This document shows, piece after piece, positions 26,801 to 35,843 of a stretch of DNA of 64,000 nt. The position numbers and the translations under genes were made by a program. The notes under the pieces were generated by a model. That model had not been told where the DNA came from. It searched no databases and saw only the letters and a list, made by a program, of their open reading frames with translations. The DNA comes from Pseudomonas mediterranea CFBP 5447 (lineage in GTDB: Bacteria; Pseudomonadota; Gammaproteobacteria; Pseudomonadales; Pseudomonadaceae). Where the stretch lies: positions 727,535 through 791,534 of the forward strand of contig NZ_KN322987.1 in assembly GCF_000774145.1 (NCBI RefSeq), given 5' to 3'. The stretch's first letter is position 1, and each line of letters opens with the position of its first letter.

Positions 26801-29800
26801 GGTGACGCCCATTGACAGGTTGAGGGCGTCTTTGCTGGCGATGGCGTTGTTCATCAAATACTTGAACATCGCGTCGTCGGAGGTCTGACCGTCGATGAAG
26901 CGCTGGCCGGTACGGGCAGCGACCGCTTGCTGGATCAAACGCTGCTCGAACAGGCCGTCGCCCAGGCGCTTGGCGCTTAGGTCCGGGTCGTAGCCAAGGT
27001 TCTGCAGCAAGTAATCCGAACTCATGAATGACTTGAGCTCGGTGAGTGCCGGGTTGGTTTCGATGAGGTATTTGTGCGGGTTGGCCGCCACGGTGTGGGT
27101 GGGCAGGCCTTGGACGCGGTTGAGCGTGAAATCGGTGGTACGGGCGGGCAAGGTGCCCGCCCCTGTGGCGTCCGGGGTGCTGGTGTCGAAAGTACTTGCC
27201 TGTCCGACGGGCAGTGCATGCTGACTCTGGACCGGGGTGATGCTGGCGCTGCCGATGGTCCAGTTCCGGGCCGCATTCTGAGCCTGGGATGACGCGTCGC
27301 CAGCATCCTGCTCGCTCAACCGGAACAGGCCATTCTGGCCGGTCGGAAGGGTGAAGCCCGGGAGTGTCAGGGGGTTTATTTGTTGCTGGGACAAGTCCGG
27401 TGGGAGCTGGCTGTTGAGGGTGATGACTGTAGTTCTGCCTGAGCCTGACGCGGTGGTGGTGGCGGTACGAGGTGAAGCCGGGATGCCGGCAGAGAATGGG
27501 CGTTCGACACCGTTGGTGATTTTGTTTGTTGCGGTGATGGCGACGTTACCGCCGGCTTGGATGGTAGCGGGGACGAGGTTGTCAGATGAGGTGGAGGAGA
27601 TGACTACTTGATTAAACGGGGTAGCATTTTTTATGAAGTCTGGTAACGCTGTCCGAATGCCGGTCGAATACTGGGAAGTTCCAAACTCAATTTCTGGAAG
27701 TACCCTGTCTCCATTTCCGCCAAGCCTTATAACTACTGGGCCAAATCTTTGAAAATACTCCTTCTCGAAAGGTTTAGCGCCATCCTGTCCTTTTTGAGAA
27801 TAGATAATAGACTCCACCCCTGATCCATTCCAAAAATGCATGCCGCCGCTATATTCAGCATCATTGTAAGCATTGTATTCAACAAGAGCAGCCATTTGGT
27901 TATAAGTTGGATCATAGTAAGAGTAATACCCCTTACTTACGAAATCCCCTAATGCAGAACCCGAATTTTCAAAATCATCTACAGAGACATCTATATTGCC
28001 GACTGCAGACACTGACGAGTTCAAGTTCGAGAAGGTACCACCTCTAACAACCATATCACCTGAAGCATTCAACAAGGCAGCCTTGGAGGTATTATCTCCC
28101 GAGACAGACACCCGATATTTCTGCTCATACACATAGTAGGAGGCGGGCTGCCGGTCACTGAAATAACGAGGGAGTGAATCACAGCTGTAGCAACCGAACC
28201 CTATCGCCGAAGAGTACTCCTCAGCCTCAGTCTTAAAATCCCCTCTCTTATTGATAATCGAATCCGCATTAATAGAAAAGTCCCGACCGCTCTCCATCGT
28301 GCCCGAATCATTTTCCATCAACGCCGAGCGCCCACCCTGGTCATTCAGCGCGATATCAATATCACCCAACGCATAAACATCGGACTTGCGGTTGGTCAAG
28401 CTTCCCACCCGCAACTTCATATCCGCACCGCTGAACAAAAAACCACCTTGATCGTTCAGCAATGTAGAAGCCGTCAGCTTCAACCCATCTGCACCGGCAA
28501 CCGTTCCATAGTTATTGAGAGTGCCCGCATTGATGTTCAATACGCCAGCCGATGTAAGCCGCCCGTAATTGTTCAGGTTAACCAGGCCACCGCGCCCGCC
28601 AATCGTCGTGGTCCCGCCGCCGGTGATACTTGCCGCACTGCTCAAGTCGATAGCAGCGGCATCCACCGTCATATCACCGAGGCTGGTGATCCGGCCATTG
28701 CCGCTGTATCGACCCGTGAGTTGCAACCCCAGGCCACCATCGCTGGCGATCACCCCGTCATTGGTCCAGTTGCCGCCTGTGCCGATCAGACTGCTGGAAG
28801 CCAGCAATTGCCCGCTCGCGGTCTGGGTGAAGTTATTGACATTGATATTCAGTGTGCCGGCTTGCAGGACGCTGCTGTTGGTCCAACTGTCAGCGTTAAG
28901 CGTCATTGCACCACGGGTGACAAAGCTGCCGCCCGCGTTGATGACGTTGTTGGTGGCAATGCCGAAGTTACCGCTGCCGATATGCAGGACGCTGCCGTCC
29001 GTATTGAGCAGACTGCCAACACCCAGGCTTAGATCAGCGTTGGCGGTTTCCAGGGTGCCGTTGCGGTTGTCGAACAGCCCACCAATCTGGAAATCGGTCT
29101 TGCCGCTGACACCCAACGCCCGCAACTGCCCCGTCTGGTTATCCAGGCTCGCCGCCTTGATCGCCAGGGTGCTGTCGCTCTCGATGATGCCCAGGCGGTT
29201 GTTCAACGCACCGGTGAGGTTCAGATCAATCTGGCTACCGGCAATCTGTCCGTCGTTGTCACCGCTGTTGTCGAAATCGTTGGCGGTAACGCTGACCTTG
29301 CCCTTGGCATACAGGCCGCCGTTGCGGTTGTCGAAGTTGCGCGTGGTGACGCTGGCGTCGCCGGTCTGCGCCGAGATGCGGCCGCCGTAGTTGTCGAGGC
29401 CGCCCAGGGCGATCAGGTTCAGGCGCTGGGCTTGGGTGATGCCGCCCTGGCGGTTATTGTTCAGGTCGTAGCCGTTTTTCAGCACGCCGCTCAGTTGGGT
29501 GGTAAGCAGCCCTTGCAGGCTGGCGAGCACGCCGCCACGGTTGTCCAGGTTGCGGGCGACAACCATCAGGTCACCGGCCTTGGCCTGGAGGCGACCGCTC
29601 TGGTTGTCGATGTCGTTGGCGACGGTCAGGGTCATGGCGCCCTGGCTCTGCACGGTGCCCTTGCCGTTGCTGAGGCTGGCAGCGTCGATCTGCACGCCGC
29701 CGTTCTGGCTGTAGATCAAGCCATCGGCGTCGTTCTGCACGGTGCCGGTGCTGGTCAGGACGAGTTGGTCATTGGCGGCGACGGTGCCGCGGTTGCGGTT

Positions 29801-32800
29801 GTCCAGGCCGGCGGTGAGCAGGGTCAGCAGGCCCTGGCTGGCGATCTGGCCGCCCTGGTTGGCGATCTGCGTGGCGCGCTCGACCCGCAGCGGGCCGGCG
29901 CTGGCAATCTTGCCGTTGGTGTTGGTCAGCGCACCGAGCAGGTCGAGGGTCACGGCGGCATTGCCGATCAACTGGCCGCCGGTGTTGTCCAGGGCGGAGC
30001 CGGTGAAGTTCAGCGCATTTTGGGCGTTGACGGTGCCGGCGGCATTGCCGAGGGTCATGGCGTTGATGACCAGGGCGGCACCGCTGTCGATCAAGCCGCC
30101 TTGGGCGTTGTTGAGCAAACCGCCGGTGACGGTCAGGGTCTGGTCGCCGCCGCTGGATAGGATGCCACCGCGGTTGTCCAGGCTGGCGGCGCTGACGGCC
30201 AGTTGTTTCTTGCCGACCAGCGCACCGGCATTGCCGTTGAGCAGCGCGCCGCTGAGGGTGACGCTGACGTCTTCGTCGCGGCTCGACAGGGTGCCGCTGT
30301 TGCGGTTGTCCAGGCTCGTGGCGGTCAGGCCCAGGCCCTTGAAGCCGGACAGCAAACCACCCTGGTTGATGACGTCGCGGGCGCCCACGGTCAGCACGCC
30401 GTTGCTGATGAGTTGGCCGGCGCTGTTGTCCAGGTCGCGGGCGCTGAGGTTCAGGTCCTGGCTGGTGGAAATCTCGCCGTGTTGGTTATTCAAGTCCCGC
30501 AGGTGCTTGAGGCTGAGAATGCCGGCAGTGGTGATGAGGCCGGCGCTGTTGTCGAGGTCGCCGGTGGCGGCGCCAAAGTCGATGGCGATGGCGCTGCCCA
30601 GCAACGAGCCTTGTTGGTTGTTCAGGTCGCTGGTGTGGATGTTCAAGGCATCGGTGGCGTTGATCAGCCCGTTGCTCTGGTTGTTCAACGGGCCGCTGAG
30701 GGCCAGGTCGAGGTTGGCGCGGCTGGTCAGGGTACCGCCGTTGTTGTTCAGGCTCGCGGCTTCGACGTCCAGCGCAGCGGCGGCGATCAGGCCCTTGAGG
30801 TTGGTCAGGGCGTTATCGATGCGCAGGGTCAGGGCCTGGTTGCTCAGCAGTTTGCCGTTGTCGTTGTTCAGGCTTTGCGCGGCCAGGGTGAACGCCTGGG
30901 CGCTGGAGATCTCGCCGCCGTCGTTGTTGACGCCCTTGAGGTTCTTGAGGACCAGCAGCGGTGCGTTGATCAGGCCGCCCTGGTTGTTGAGCTGGCCCTG
31001 GTTGAGGTCCAGGGTCAGCGCCGTGTTGCTGAAGAGTTGGCCGCCCTGTTGGTCGAGGTCGGTGACGCTGGCGGTGAGTGCGCCGTTGCTGGCGATGCGG
31101 CCGCCGTCCTGGTTGGTCAGTTTTTGTGTGGTCAGGCCGAGGCTGGTGCCGCTGCTCAAGCGGCCGGACTGGCTGTTGTCGAATGCACCGGTCTCGACCC
31201 GCACGCCTTGCTTGCCGCTGATGGTGCCGCTCTTGCGGTTGTCGAGGCTGGCGCTTTTGACGGTGAGGCCGGCGTCGGTGAGGATTTCGCCGCCCTGGTT
31301 GAGCAAGGCATTGTCGAGGGTGAGGCTCAGTGCGCCGGCACTGGAGACGCTGCCTTGTGTGTTGTCGAGGCTACCGGTATCCGTGGTCAGAGTGCCTTCG
31401 CTGCTGATCAGCCCGGCAGCGTTGGTCAAGGCGTTGTCGAGGCGAATATCCAGGCCTTGATCGGCGACGAGACTACCGCCGCTGTTGTCCAGGCTTTTGC
31501 CGACGACCGTGGTGGTGCCGGTGCTGAACAGAAGGCCCTTGGTCTGGTTGATGATTTCCGCGACTTTCAGGCCCAGGTCGGTGCCGGCCAGAACCTTGCC
31601 GTTGTCACTGTTGTTCAGGCGCTGGCCGTCGATGTCGATCCCGACTGAACTGGAGATTTCCCCGCCACGGTTGTCGACTGCGTCGACGTCAAGTTTCAGC
31701 GCTTTTGTCGCGCCGACCAGACCGCCATTGCGGTTATCCAGGCTCTGGCCGCTGACGGTCAACAAGCCCTGGGCAAGCAGCTCGCCGCCCTGGTTGGTCA
31801 GTTGGGCGACATTTGCGGTGAGGTCGGTCTTGCTGGAGATGCGCCCGCCGCTGTTATCGACGCCAGTGGTTTCCAGGCGCACCGGGCCGACGGCGCTGAG
31901 CAGGCCGCCGGCGTTATTCAGTTGCGTGCCATCCACCCGCAGCCCTGCCTGGCTGCTGAGCAGGCCTTGCTGGCTATTGTCCAAGGCAGCGACGGTCAGT
32001 TGCATATCCTTGGCGGACAGGACCTTGCCGGCGCGGTTGTCCAGGCTGGCGGCCGTCACGGTCAGCATCGCACCGGAACCCAGCACGCCGTTCCGGTTAT
32101 TCAGGGCCCCGATCAAACCGATGTTCAGGGCCACGTCGCCGGTAAGCAGGCCGTCGCTGTTGTCGAGGGTGGTGCCGATGAGCTGGGTGGTCGCGGCACT
32201 GGAGACTTCGCCGTCGTGGTTATTCAACTGCCCGACAGTGGCCGTGAGGTTGCCATTGCTGCTGACGGTACCCTGGGTGTTGAGCAGTGTGTCGGCGCTG
32301 ACGGTCAGCGTATTGCTGCTCAATACCCGGCCGTTGTTCCGGTTGTCGAGGGTGCCGGCCTTGACCGTGCTGGCCTGCCCGGCGCTCAAGGTCCCGCCCT
32401 GGTTGCTCAGGGTCTGCGCCACGTTGGCCGTCAGGTTGCGACTGGCGATCACGCTCTTGCCGCTGTTGTTGAGGCTTTGTGCGGTGAGACTCACATCGCC
32501 CGTGGCGTTACGGGTGCCGTCGGCGTTGACCCCGGCTTCGATGACGCCGTTGTTGGTCAACTGCCCGCCGCTGCTCAAGCTGATCCGGTCACGGGCGGCG
32601 ATGTTCTGCTGCGAGTCCAGCGCGCCGCTGGTTTGCATATTGACGCTGGCACCGTACACCGCCCCTTGCACGTTGGCGCTGGCGGCCTTGGCGGTGACCG
32701 CGCCGGTGGCCGAGGTGTCGACCATGCTCAGATGACCGTTGGCGTCGAGCTGGATATCGCCACCGCTGGCGATCAACTTGCCGTCCAGCTTCACGCCGAC

Positions 32801-33625
32801 ACCGGCCTCGGTACCCACCAGCTTGATCGCCCCGGCGTACATGCCGCCCAGCGCTGAAGAGTCGATGGCCAGTTGCGGTTTGGCGCTGCCGTCATCGGCG
32901 CGGGCGGTGGCATTGAGGGTGGATGCGTCGACGTCGTTGCGGCCGGCGACGATGGTCAGGTTCCTGGCCTGGATTTCGGCGTTGATTTTGGCGCTGCGGG
33001 TGATGATTTCGAAGCGGTCGACGTTGTTGGCGTTCAGACCCGCGCCTTCGACGGTGACGCTGCCCTGGTCAACCTGATAGCGGTCCAACCGGCCATTCTC
33101 GATGATCGGTTTACCGGTGGTCAGGGTCGCCTTCGGGGTGTTGATGAAGCCGCAGCCGTTGCAGGTAATGCCATAGGGGTTGGCCACGATGACATGGGCC
33201 GACTGCCCCGCCACTTCGGTGTAGCCGCGCAACTGGCTGGGGCTGCCGCCGTTGACTTCATTGAGAATGATCCGGGCCGCCGTACCCTTGAGGTTCGGGT
33301 TGCCGAGGATGATCCCGCCCAGCTGCGTGGATTGGGCGGGGTTGGTGGCGTTGTTGAGGATCACGCCGTTGCTGCCGACGTTGTAGTCCTTGAACTGGTT
33401 GTGGGACAGACCGCTGCCGTTGGGCTTGGCGATGTTGACGATGGGCACGCCGTTGCCCGCCTGGCCGAGGCTGGTGCCCGGCGCACTGACCACGATGCCG
33501 TCGGCCTGGGCCCACATCGGTTGCCAGAACATGACGTTGGCCAACAGGAACGCCAGGCCGCGCTTGGGCATGCCGCAGAACAGATCGCGGTTTGTGTGGG
33601 CAGCAGAAGGTTGGCGGTCGTCCAT
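23795..33625 (-). CDS. CdiA/FhaB-type two-partner-secreted exoprotein
   Basis: This 3276-residue protein has a long signal region (to about 43), a TPS secretion domain (about 44-300) with NPYGITCNGCGFINT, then about 1400 residues of 20-residue filamentous haemagglutinin repeats with recurring LDNRGG or LNNQGG. Residues about 1725-1995 are a different, AT-rich, Tyr/Asp-rich segment in the place where CdiA proteins carry a receptor-binding domain. A second repeat region, a DUF637-like segment (TSTINNKGNLGAVLKETFSA) and a pretoxin region with VYNRQAHREE near 3022 follow. The last ~250 residues would be the delivered toxin; I see no known nuclease motif. Codons become AT-rich at the tip, as expected of exchangeable toxin modules. 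No TpsB transporter gene adjoins it. Confidence 0.88.
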   Translation of the reverse strand: MDDRQPSAAHTNRDLFCGMPKRGLAFLLANVMFWQPMWAQADGIVVSAPGTSLGQAGNGVPIVNIAKPNGSGLSHNQFKDYNVGSNGVILNNATNPAQSTQLGGIILGNPNLKGTAARIILNEVNGGSPSQLRGYTEVAGQSAHVIVANPYGITCNGCGFINTPKATLTTGKPIIENGRLDRYQVDQGSVTVEGAGLNANNVDRFEIITRSAKINAEIQARNLTIVAGRNDVDASTLNATARADDGSAKPQLAIDSSALGGMYAGAIKLVGTEAGVGVKLDGKLIASGGDIQLDANGHLSMVDTSATGAVTAKAASANVQGAVYGASVNMQTSGALDSQQNIAARDRISLSSGGQLTNNGVIEAGVNADGTRNATGDVSLTAQSLNNSGKSVIASRNLTANVAQTLSNQGGTLSAGQASTVKAGTLDNRNNGRVLSSNTLTVSADTLLNTQGTVSSNGNLTATVGQLNNHDGEVSSAATTQLIGTTLDNSDGLLTGDVALNIGLIGALNNRNGVLGSGAMLTVTAASLDNRAGKVLSAKDMQLTVAALDNSQQGLLSSQAGLRVDGTQLNNAGGLLSAVGPVRLETTGVDNSGGRISSKTDLTANVAQLTNQGGELLAQGLLTVSGQSLDNRNGGLVGATKALKLDVDAVDNRGGEISSSVGIDIDGQRLNNSDNGKVLAGTDLGLKVAEIINQTKGLLFSTGTTTVVGKSLDNSGGSLVADQGLDIRLDNALTNAAGLISSEGTLTTDTGSLDNTQGSVSSAGALSLTLDNALLNQGGEILTDAGLTVKSASLDNRKSGTISGKQGVRVETGAFDNSQSGRLSSGTSLGLTTQKLTNQDGGRIASNGALTASVTDLDQQGGQLFSNTALTLDLNQGQLNNQGGLINAPLLVLKNLKGVNNDGGEISSAQAFTLAAQSLNNDNGKLLSNQALTLRIDNALTNLKGLIAAAALDVEAASLNNNGGTLTSRANLDLALSGPLNNQSNGLINATDALNIHTSDLNNQQGSLLGSAIAIDFGAATGDLDNSAGLITTAGILSLKHLRDLNNQHGEISTSQDLNLSARDLDNSAGQLISNGVLTVGARDVINQGGLLSGFKGLGLTATSLDNRNSGTLSSRDEDVSVTLSGALLNGNAGALVGKKQLAVSAASLDNRGGILSSGGDQTLTVTGGLLNNAQGGLIDSGAALVINAMTLGNAAGTVNAQNALNFTGSALDNTGGQLIGNAAVTLDLLGALTNTNGKIASAGPLRVERATQIANQGGQIASQGLLTLLTAGLDNRNRGTVAANDQLVLTSTGTVQNDADGLIYSQNGGVQIDAASLSNGKGTVQSQGAMTLTVANDIDNQSGRLQAKAGDLMVVARNLDNRGGVLASLQGLLTTQLSGVLKNGYDLNNNRQGGITQAQRLNLIALGGLDNYGGRISAQTGDASVTTRNFDNRNGGLYAKGKVSVTANDFDNSGDNDGQIAGSQIDLNLTGALNNRLGIIESDSTLAIKAASLDNQTGQLRALGVSGKTDFQIGGLFDNRNGTLETANADLSLGVGSLLNTDGSVLHIGSGNFGIATNNVINAGGSFVTRGAMTLNADSWTNSSVLQAGTLNINVNNFTQTASGQLLASSSLIGTGGNWTNDGVIASDGGLGLQLTGRYSGNGRITSLGDMTVDAAAIDLSSAASITGGGTTTIGGRGGLVNLNNYGRLTSAGVLNINAGTLNNYGTVAGADGLKLTASTLLNDQGGFLFSGADMKLRVGSLTNRKSDVYALGDIDIALNDQGGRSALMENDSGTMESGRDFSINADSIINKRGDFKTEAEEYSSAIGFGCYSCDSLPRYFSDRQPASYYVYEQKYRVSVSGDNTSKAALLNASGDMVVRGGTFSNLNSSVSAVGNIDVSVDDFENSGSALGDFVSKGYYSYYDPTYNQMAALVEYNAYNDAEYSGGMHFWNGSGVESIIYSQKGQDGAKPFEKEYFQRFGPVVIRLGGNGDRVLPEIEFGTSQYSTGIRTALPDFIKNATPFNQVVISSTSSDNLVPATIQAGGNVAITATNKITNGVERPFSAGIPASPRTATTTASGSGRTTVITLNSQLPPDLSQQQINPLTLPGFTLPTGQNGLFRLSEQDAGDASSQAQNAARNWTIGSASITPVQSQHALPVGQASTFDTSTPDATGAGTLPARTTDFTLNRVQGLPTHTVAANPHKYLIETNPALTELKSFMSSDYLLQNLGYDPDLSAKRLGDGLFEQRLIQQAVAARTGQRFIDGQTSDDAMFKYLMNNAIASKDALNLSMGVTLTAQQVAALTHDIVWLEEHEVNGEKVLVPVLYLAQANNRLAPNGALIAGQNVTLIAGKDLENAGTLRATQNLSATAGQNTANRGLIEAGNRLDMLAGNDIVNKSGGIIAGRDISMNAVTGDVTNERTITTATVSNKGYNQRQDYADNAARIEAANDLTMGIGQDLNNIGGVMVSGRDTRIDAGRDANIVSAQQQSSYSGGRRRSSITQLGSDVEAGRDVIVNAGQDFNAVASKINADRNVALDAVGNMTVSSGANETHSYYKTKKVTAQEDHVKQIGSMISAGEDVTMKAGKDLALISSRISAGDEAYLVAGDKLEVLAAQDSDYSLYDKKKKGSFGKKQMRHDEVTKVTNISSEVTTGGDLTLRSGDDQRYQAAKLESGNDLMLQSGGAIAFEGVKDLHDESHTKSNGDAFWTSSKGKGNTDETLRQTQMVAAGKIMIQAVDGLQIDVRQVNKETVSQSIDAMVKADPKLAWLKEAEARGDVDWRQVKEIHESFKYSNSGLGPASQLIIAILMSVVMGPAGLGIVSAGAGGAIATSLATTAVTSTINNKGNLGAVLKETFSADSLKGAAIAGVTAGVLNYADENWFAAASQGSKSANLLSSNNFTDVAIRTGGRAVLSSGISTAIGGGSFGDNLGAALAGEAGNVAMATGFNWVGDTIKFPDGSFQKVVAHALMGGFLAEAMGGDFKTGAVAAGASEATSNLLTGIVGQNKNFEVLVSQLTGTLAAAAVGGDVQMGADIAESATVYNRQAHREEELAKQREVEKGDFTKENLDKATCYIIKCWAQFDRGSAEYRENYISESEMVGLSNELEWADAQREKGLFNYTYFDSVADFTTRDAIPLGKDGLQTVLGGAGMISGGTLCSTAAGCVFGGPMAVFGAGNAYEGGVGMYNHIWLGEDGPSNPVKDVFSALPGGYGPLVYSGADLVLSAGAGFVKVPLKVGAADGLNAKSLFGVTVRKMDNNYFVPLAGMKTPYGTALGIYVGGVGSKAVDVYKEAGNGK

Positions 33626-34112
33626 GATCAGGTCTCGTTACGAGGGGTGCAGAAGTGACATCAAAATAGTGGCGCAATGGTAAAGAGCCATCATTTTGGC
33701 GTCAACTTTTGATTCGCCGGGAGAAAGAGGTTTCGTCGGAAAATCAAGGCTATGGGAAATTCCGTCTTCGCGAGCAAGCCCGCTCCCGCAGGAGAACTCA
33801 GGGTGTATGGGATTTATGCGAACGCATCGAGACTTGTGGGAGCGAGCCTGCTCACGATGGCGGAGGTTCATCCAGCATTGATGCAAGCTGACCCGCCGCT
33901 ATCGCGAGCAGGCTCGCTCCCACAAGGACAGCGGTGAATAGCGGCCCGCTGACGCTGGTCACCATCCCGTAACAAATTGTGAATAGCATTTCCGTTGGTA
34001 CTCACAACCCAACCCTTCCGCCATGCCGGCAGCAGTACATCCACCACGAGCAGCTTGGTTGCCGTGGCAAAGAGAGCCGGAACTGCGCTTCCTCCATGAA
34101 CCGGATGTCATC
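33626..34112. repeat. Intergenic region with three REP palindromes
   Basis: This 487-bp gap separates the divergent exoprotein and Pit genes. Besides the exoprotein promoter it contains REP copies at about 33761-33791, 33835-33865 and 33897-33925. No gene was seen, and in particular there is no TpsB/CdiB transporter. Confidence 0.75.
33677..33705 (-). promoter_or_regulatory. Sigma-70-like promoter of the exoprotein gene
   Basis: On the reverse strand TTGACG (33705-33700) and TACCAT (33682-33677) are separated by exactly 17 bases, about 50 bp upstream of the ATG at 33625. The -35 matches consensus well and the -10 in four positions. Confidence 0.55.
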
Positions 34113-35723
34113 ATGACCACCCCGACCCTTGTCTCAGATTCGATAAGCCCTATCTCAAGACCGCAGCTCAACCGCAAGCCGAGCATGCTGACCCTGATCG
34201 TATTTTTTGCCGTGCTGGCCACCGGGCTGCTGTTCACCGCCTATAGCCTGGTGCGTGACATGGGCGAGTTCGGCACCGTGGTCACCACCTGGACGCCGTT
34301 CCTGTTGCTGGGCGTGGCGCTGCTGATTGCCCTGGGCTTCGAGTTCGTCAACGGTTTTCACGACACTGCCAACGCCGTGGCGACGGTGATCTACACCAAC
34401 TCCATGGCGCCGAATTTCGCGGTGGCCTGGTCGGGGTTCTTCAATTTTCTCGGTGTGCTGCTGTCCAGCGGTGCGGTGGCTTTCGGCATCATCGCCCTGC
34501 TACCGGTGGAGCTGATTCTGCAAGTCGGCTCGTCGGCCGGTTTCGCGATGATCTTCGCCCTGCTGATCGCCGCGATCCTGTGGAACCTCGGCACCTGGTG
34601 GCTGGGCCTGCCGGCGTCGTCTTCGCACACCTTGATCGGCTCGATCATCGGCGTCGGCGTGGCCAATGCCCTGATGCATGGCCGTGACGGCACCAGCGGG
34701 GTGGACTGGGCCCAGGCGGCCAAGGTCGGCTACGCCCTGCTCCTCTCGCCCCTGGTGGGTTTCGGCTGTGCCGCGCTGCTGTTGCTGGCGCTGCGGGCCT
34801 TCGTCAAGAACCGCGCCCTGTACAAGGCACCGGAAGGCAACACCCCGCCACCGTGGTGGATTCGCGGCATGCTGATCGCCACCTGCACCGGCGTGTCGTT
34901 TGCCCATGGCTCCAACGACGGCCAGAAAGGCATGGGGCTGATCATGTTGATCCTGGTGGGGACGCTGCCGATGGCCTATGCGTTGAACCGCACCATGCCT
35001 GCCGATCAAGCCTTGCAGTTCGCCGCCGTGGCCGAAGTCACCCAGCAGGCCCTGGTCAAAAGCGCACCGCAGCCGGCACCGGCAGATCCCCGGGCGGTCC
35101 TCTCCGACTTCGTCCGCAGCAAGGAAGCCACGCCGCAACTGGTGCCTGCCCTCGCCGCCCTCACCGGCGCCATCGGGGCCGAGGTCAAGGGTTACGGCTC
35201 GTTGGCCAGGGTGCCCGCCGAAGCCGTGGGGAACGTACGTAACGACATGTACCTGACCAGCGAAACCATCCGCCTGATGGACAAGAACAAAGTCGGCCAC
35301 TTCGACGCCGACACCAGCGGCAAGCTGCAGCTGTTCAAGCAGCAGATCGACAACGCCACGCGGTTCATTCCGCTGTGGGTGAAGATCGCCGTGGCCATCG
35401 CCCTCGGCCTCGGCACCATGGTCGGCTGGAAGCGGATCGTGGTGACGGTGGGTGAGAAGATCGGCAAGAGCCACCTCACCTACGCCCAGGGCGCCTCGGC
35501 GGAAACCGTCGCGATGCTGACCATCGGCGCTGCCGACATGTTCGGCTTGCCGGTGTCCACCACCCATGTGTTGTCGTCAGGGGTGGCCGGGACCATGGTC
35601 GCCAACGGCTCGGGATTGCAGATGCGCACGATCCGTAATCTGCTGATGGCCTGGGTGTTGACGTTGCCGGCGGCGATTCTGTTGTCGGGCAGCCTCTACT
35701 GGCTGCTGACCAAACTGTTCTGA
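34113..35723 (+). CDS. Inorganic phosphate transporter, Pit family
   Basis: The 536-residue product is an integral membrane protein of the PiT family with the two conserved signature regions: FVNGFHDTANAVATVIYTNS near residue 72 and SFAHGSNDGQKGMGLIMLIL near residue 267, each with the G-x-x-D/N-A-N pattern. About ten hydrophobic segments flank an extended cytosolic loop (about residues 320-420). It carries phosphate (or metal-phosphate) into the cell at the expense of the proton gradient. The start at 34113 (MTTPTLVSD) is preferred over an upstream in-frame one because the extra 30 residues lack coding character. It is transcribed alone and ends near a shared hairpin. Confidence 0.92.
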   Translation: MTTPTLVSDSISPISRPQLNRKPSMLTLIVFFAVLATGLLFTAYSLVRDMGEFGTVVTTWTPFLLLGVALLIALGFEFVNGFHDTANAVATVIYTNSMAPNFAVAWSGFFNFLGVLLSSGAVAFGIIALLPVELILQVGSSAGFAMIFALLIAAILWNLGTWWLGLPASSSHTLIGSIIGVGVANALMHGRDGTSGVDWAQAAKVGYALLLSPLVGFGCAALLLLALRAFVKNRALYKAPEGNTPPPWWIRGMLIATCTGVSFAHGSNDGQKGMGLIMLILVGTLPMAYALNRTMPADQALQFAAVAEVTQQALVKSAPQPAPADPRAVLSDFVRSKEATPQLVPALAALTGAIGAEVKGYGSLARVPAEAVGNVRNDMYLTSETIRLMDKNKVGHFDADTSGKLQLFKQQIDNATRFIPLWVKIAVAIALGLGTMVGWKRIVVTVGEKIGKSHLTYAQGASAETVAMLTIGAADMFGLPVSTTHVLSSGVAGTMVANGSGLQMRTIRNLLMAWVLTLPAAILLSGSLYWLLTKLF

Positions 35724-35773
35724 CGGATGTTTTGCTGTCCACGGCGTAATAACAAGTCGTCATGACCCTGAAC

Positions 35774-35806
35774 CCTGGCGCTACTGCTCCGGTAGTAGGC
35801 GCCAGG
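35774..35806. terminator. Bidirectional hairpin between convergent genes
   Basis: CCTGGCGCTACT pairs with AGTAGGCGCCAGG with one bulged base around a short loop, between the convergent Pit and LysR genes. It lacks a T-run on either side. Confidence 0.6.
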
Positions 35807-35843
35807 AACCGCCGGTATTTGCGCTGCCTGGCTACACAGGCGA

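Noticed and set aside
29432..32857. Long open frames on the forward strand opposite the exoprotein repeats (up to 572 codons)
   Set aside because: They mirror the periodic repeats of the real gene, have odd Val/Gly or Ser/Arg composition and no ribosome-binding sites.
29000..33000. Regular ~60-base repetition inside the exoprotein gene looked like a satellite array
   Set aside because: It is the DNA of imperfect 20-residue haemagglutinin repeats and stays in frame throughout.
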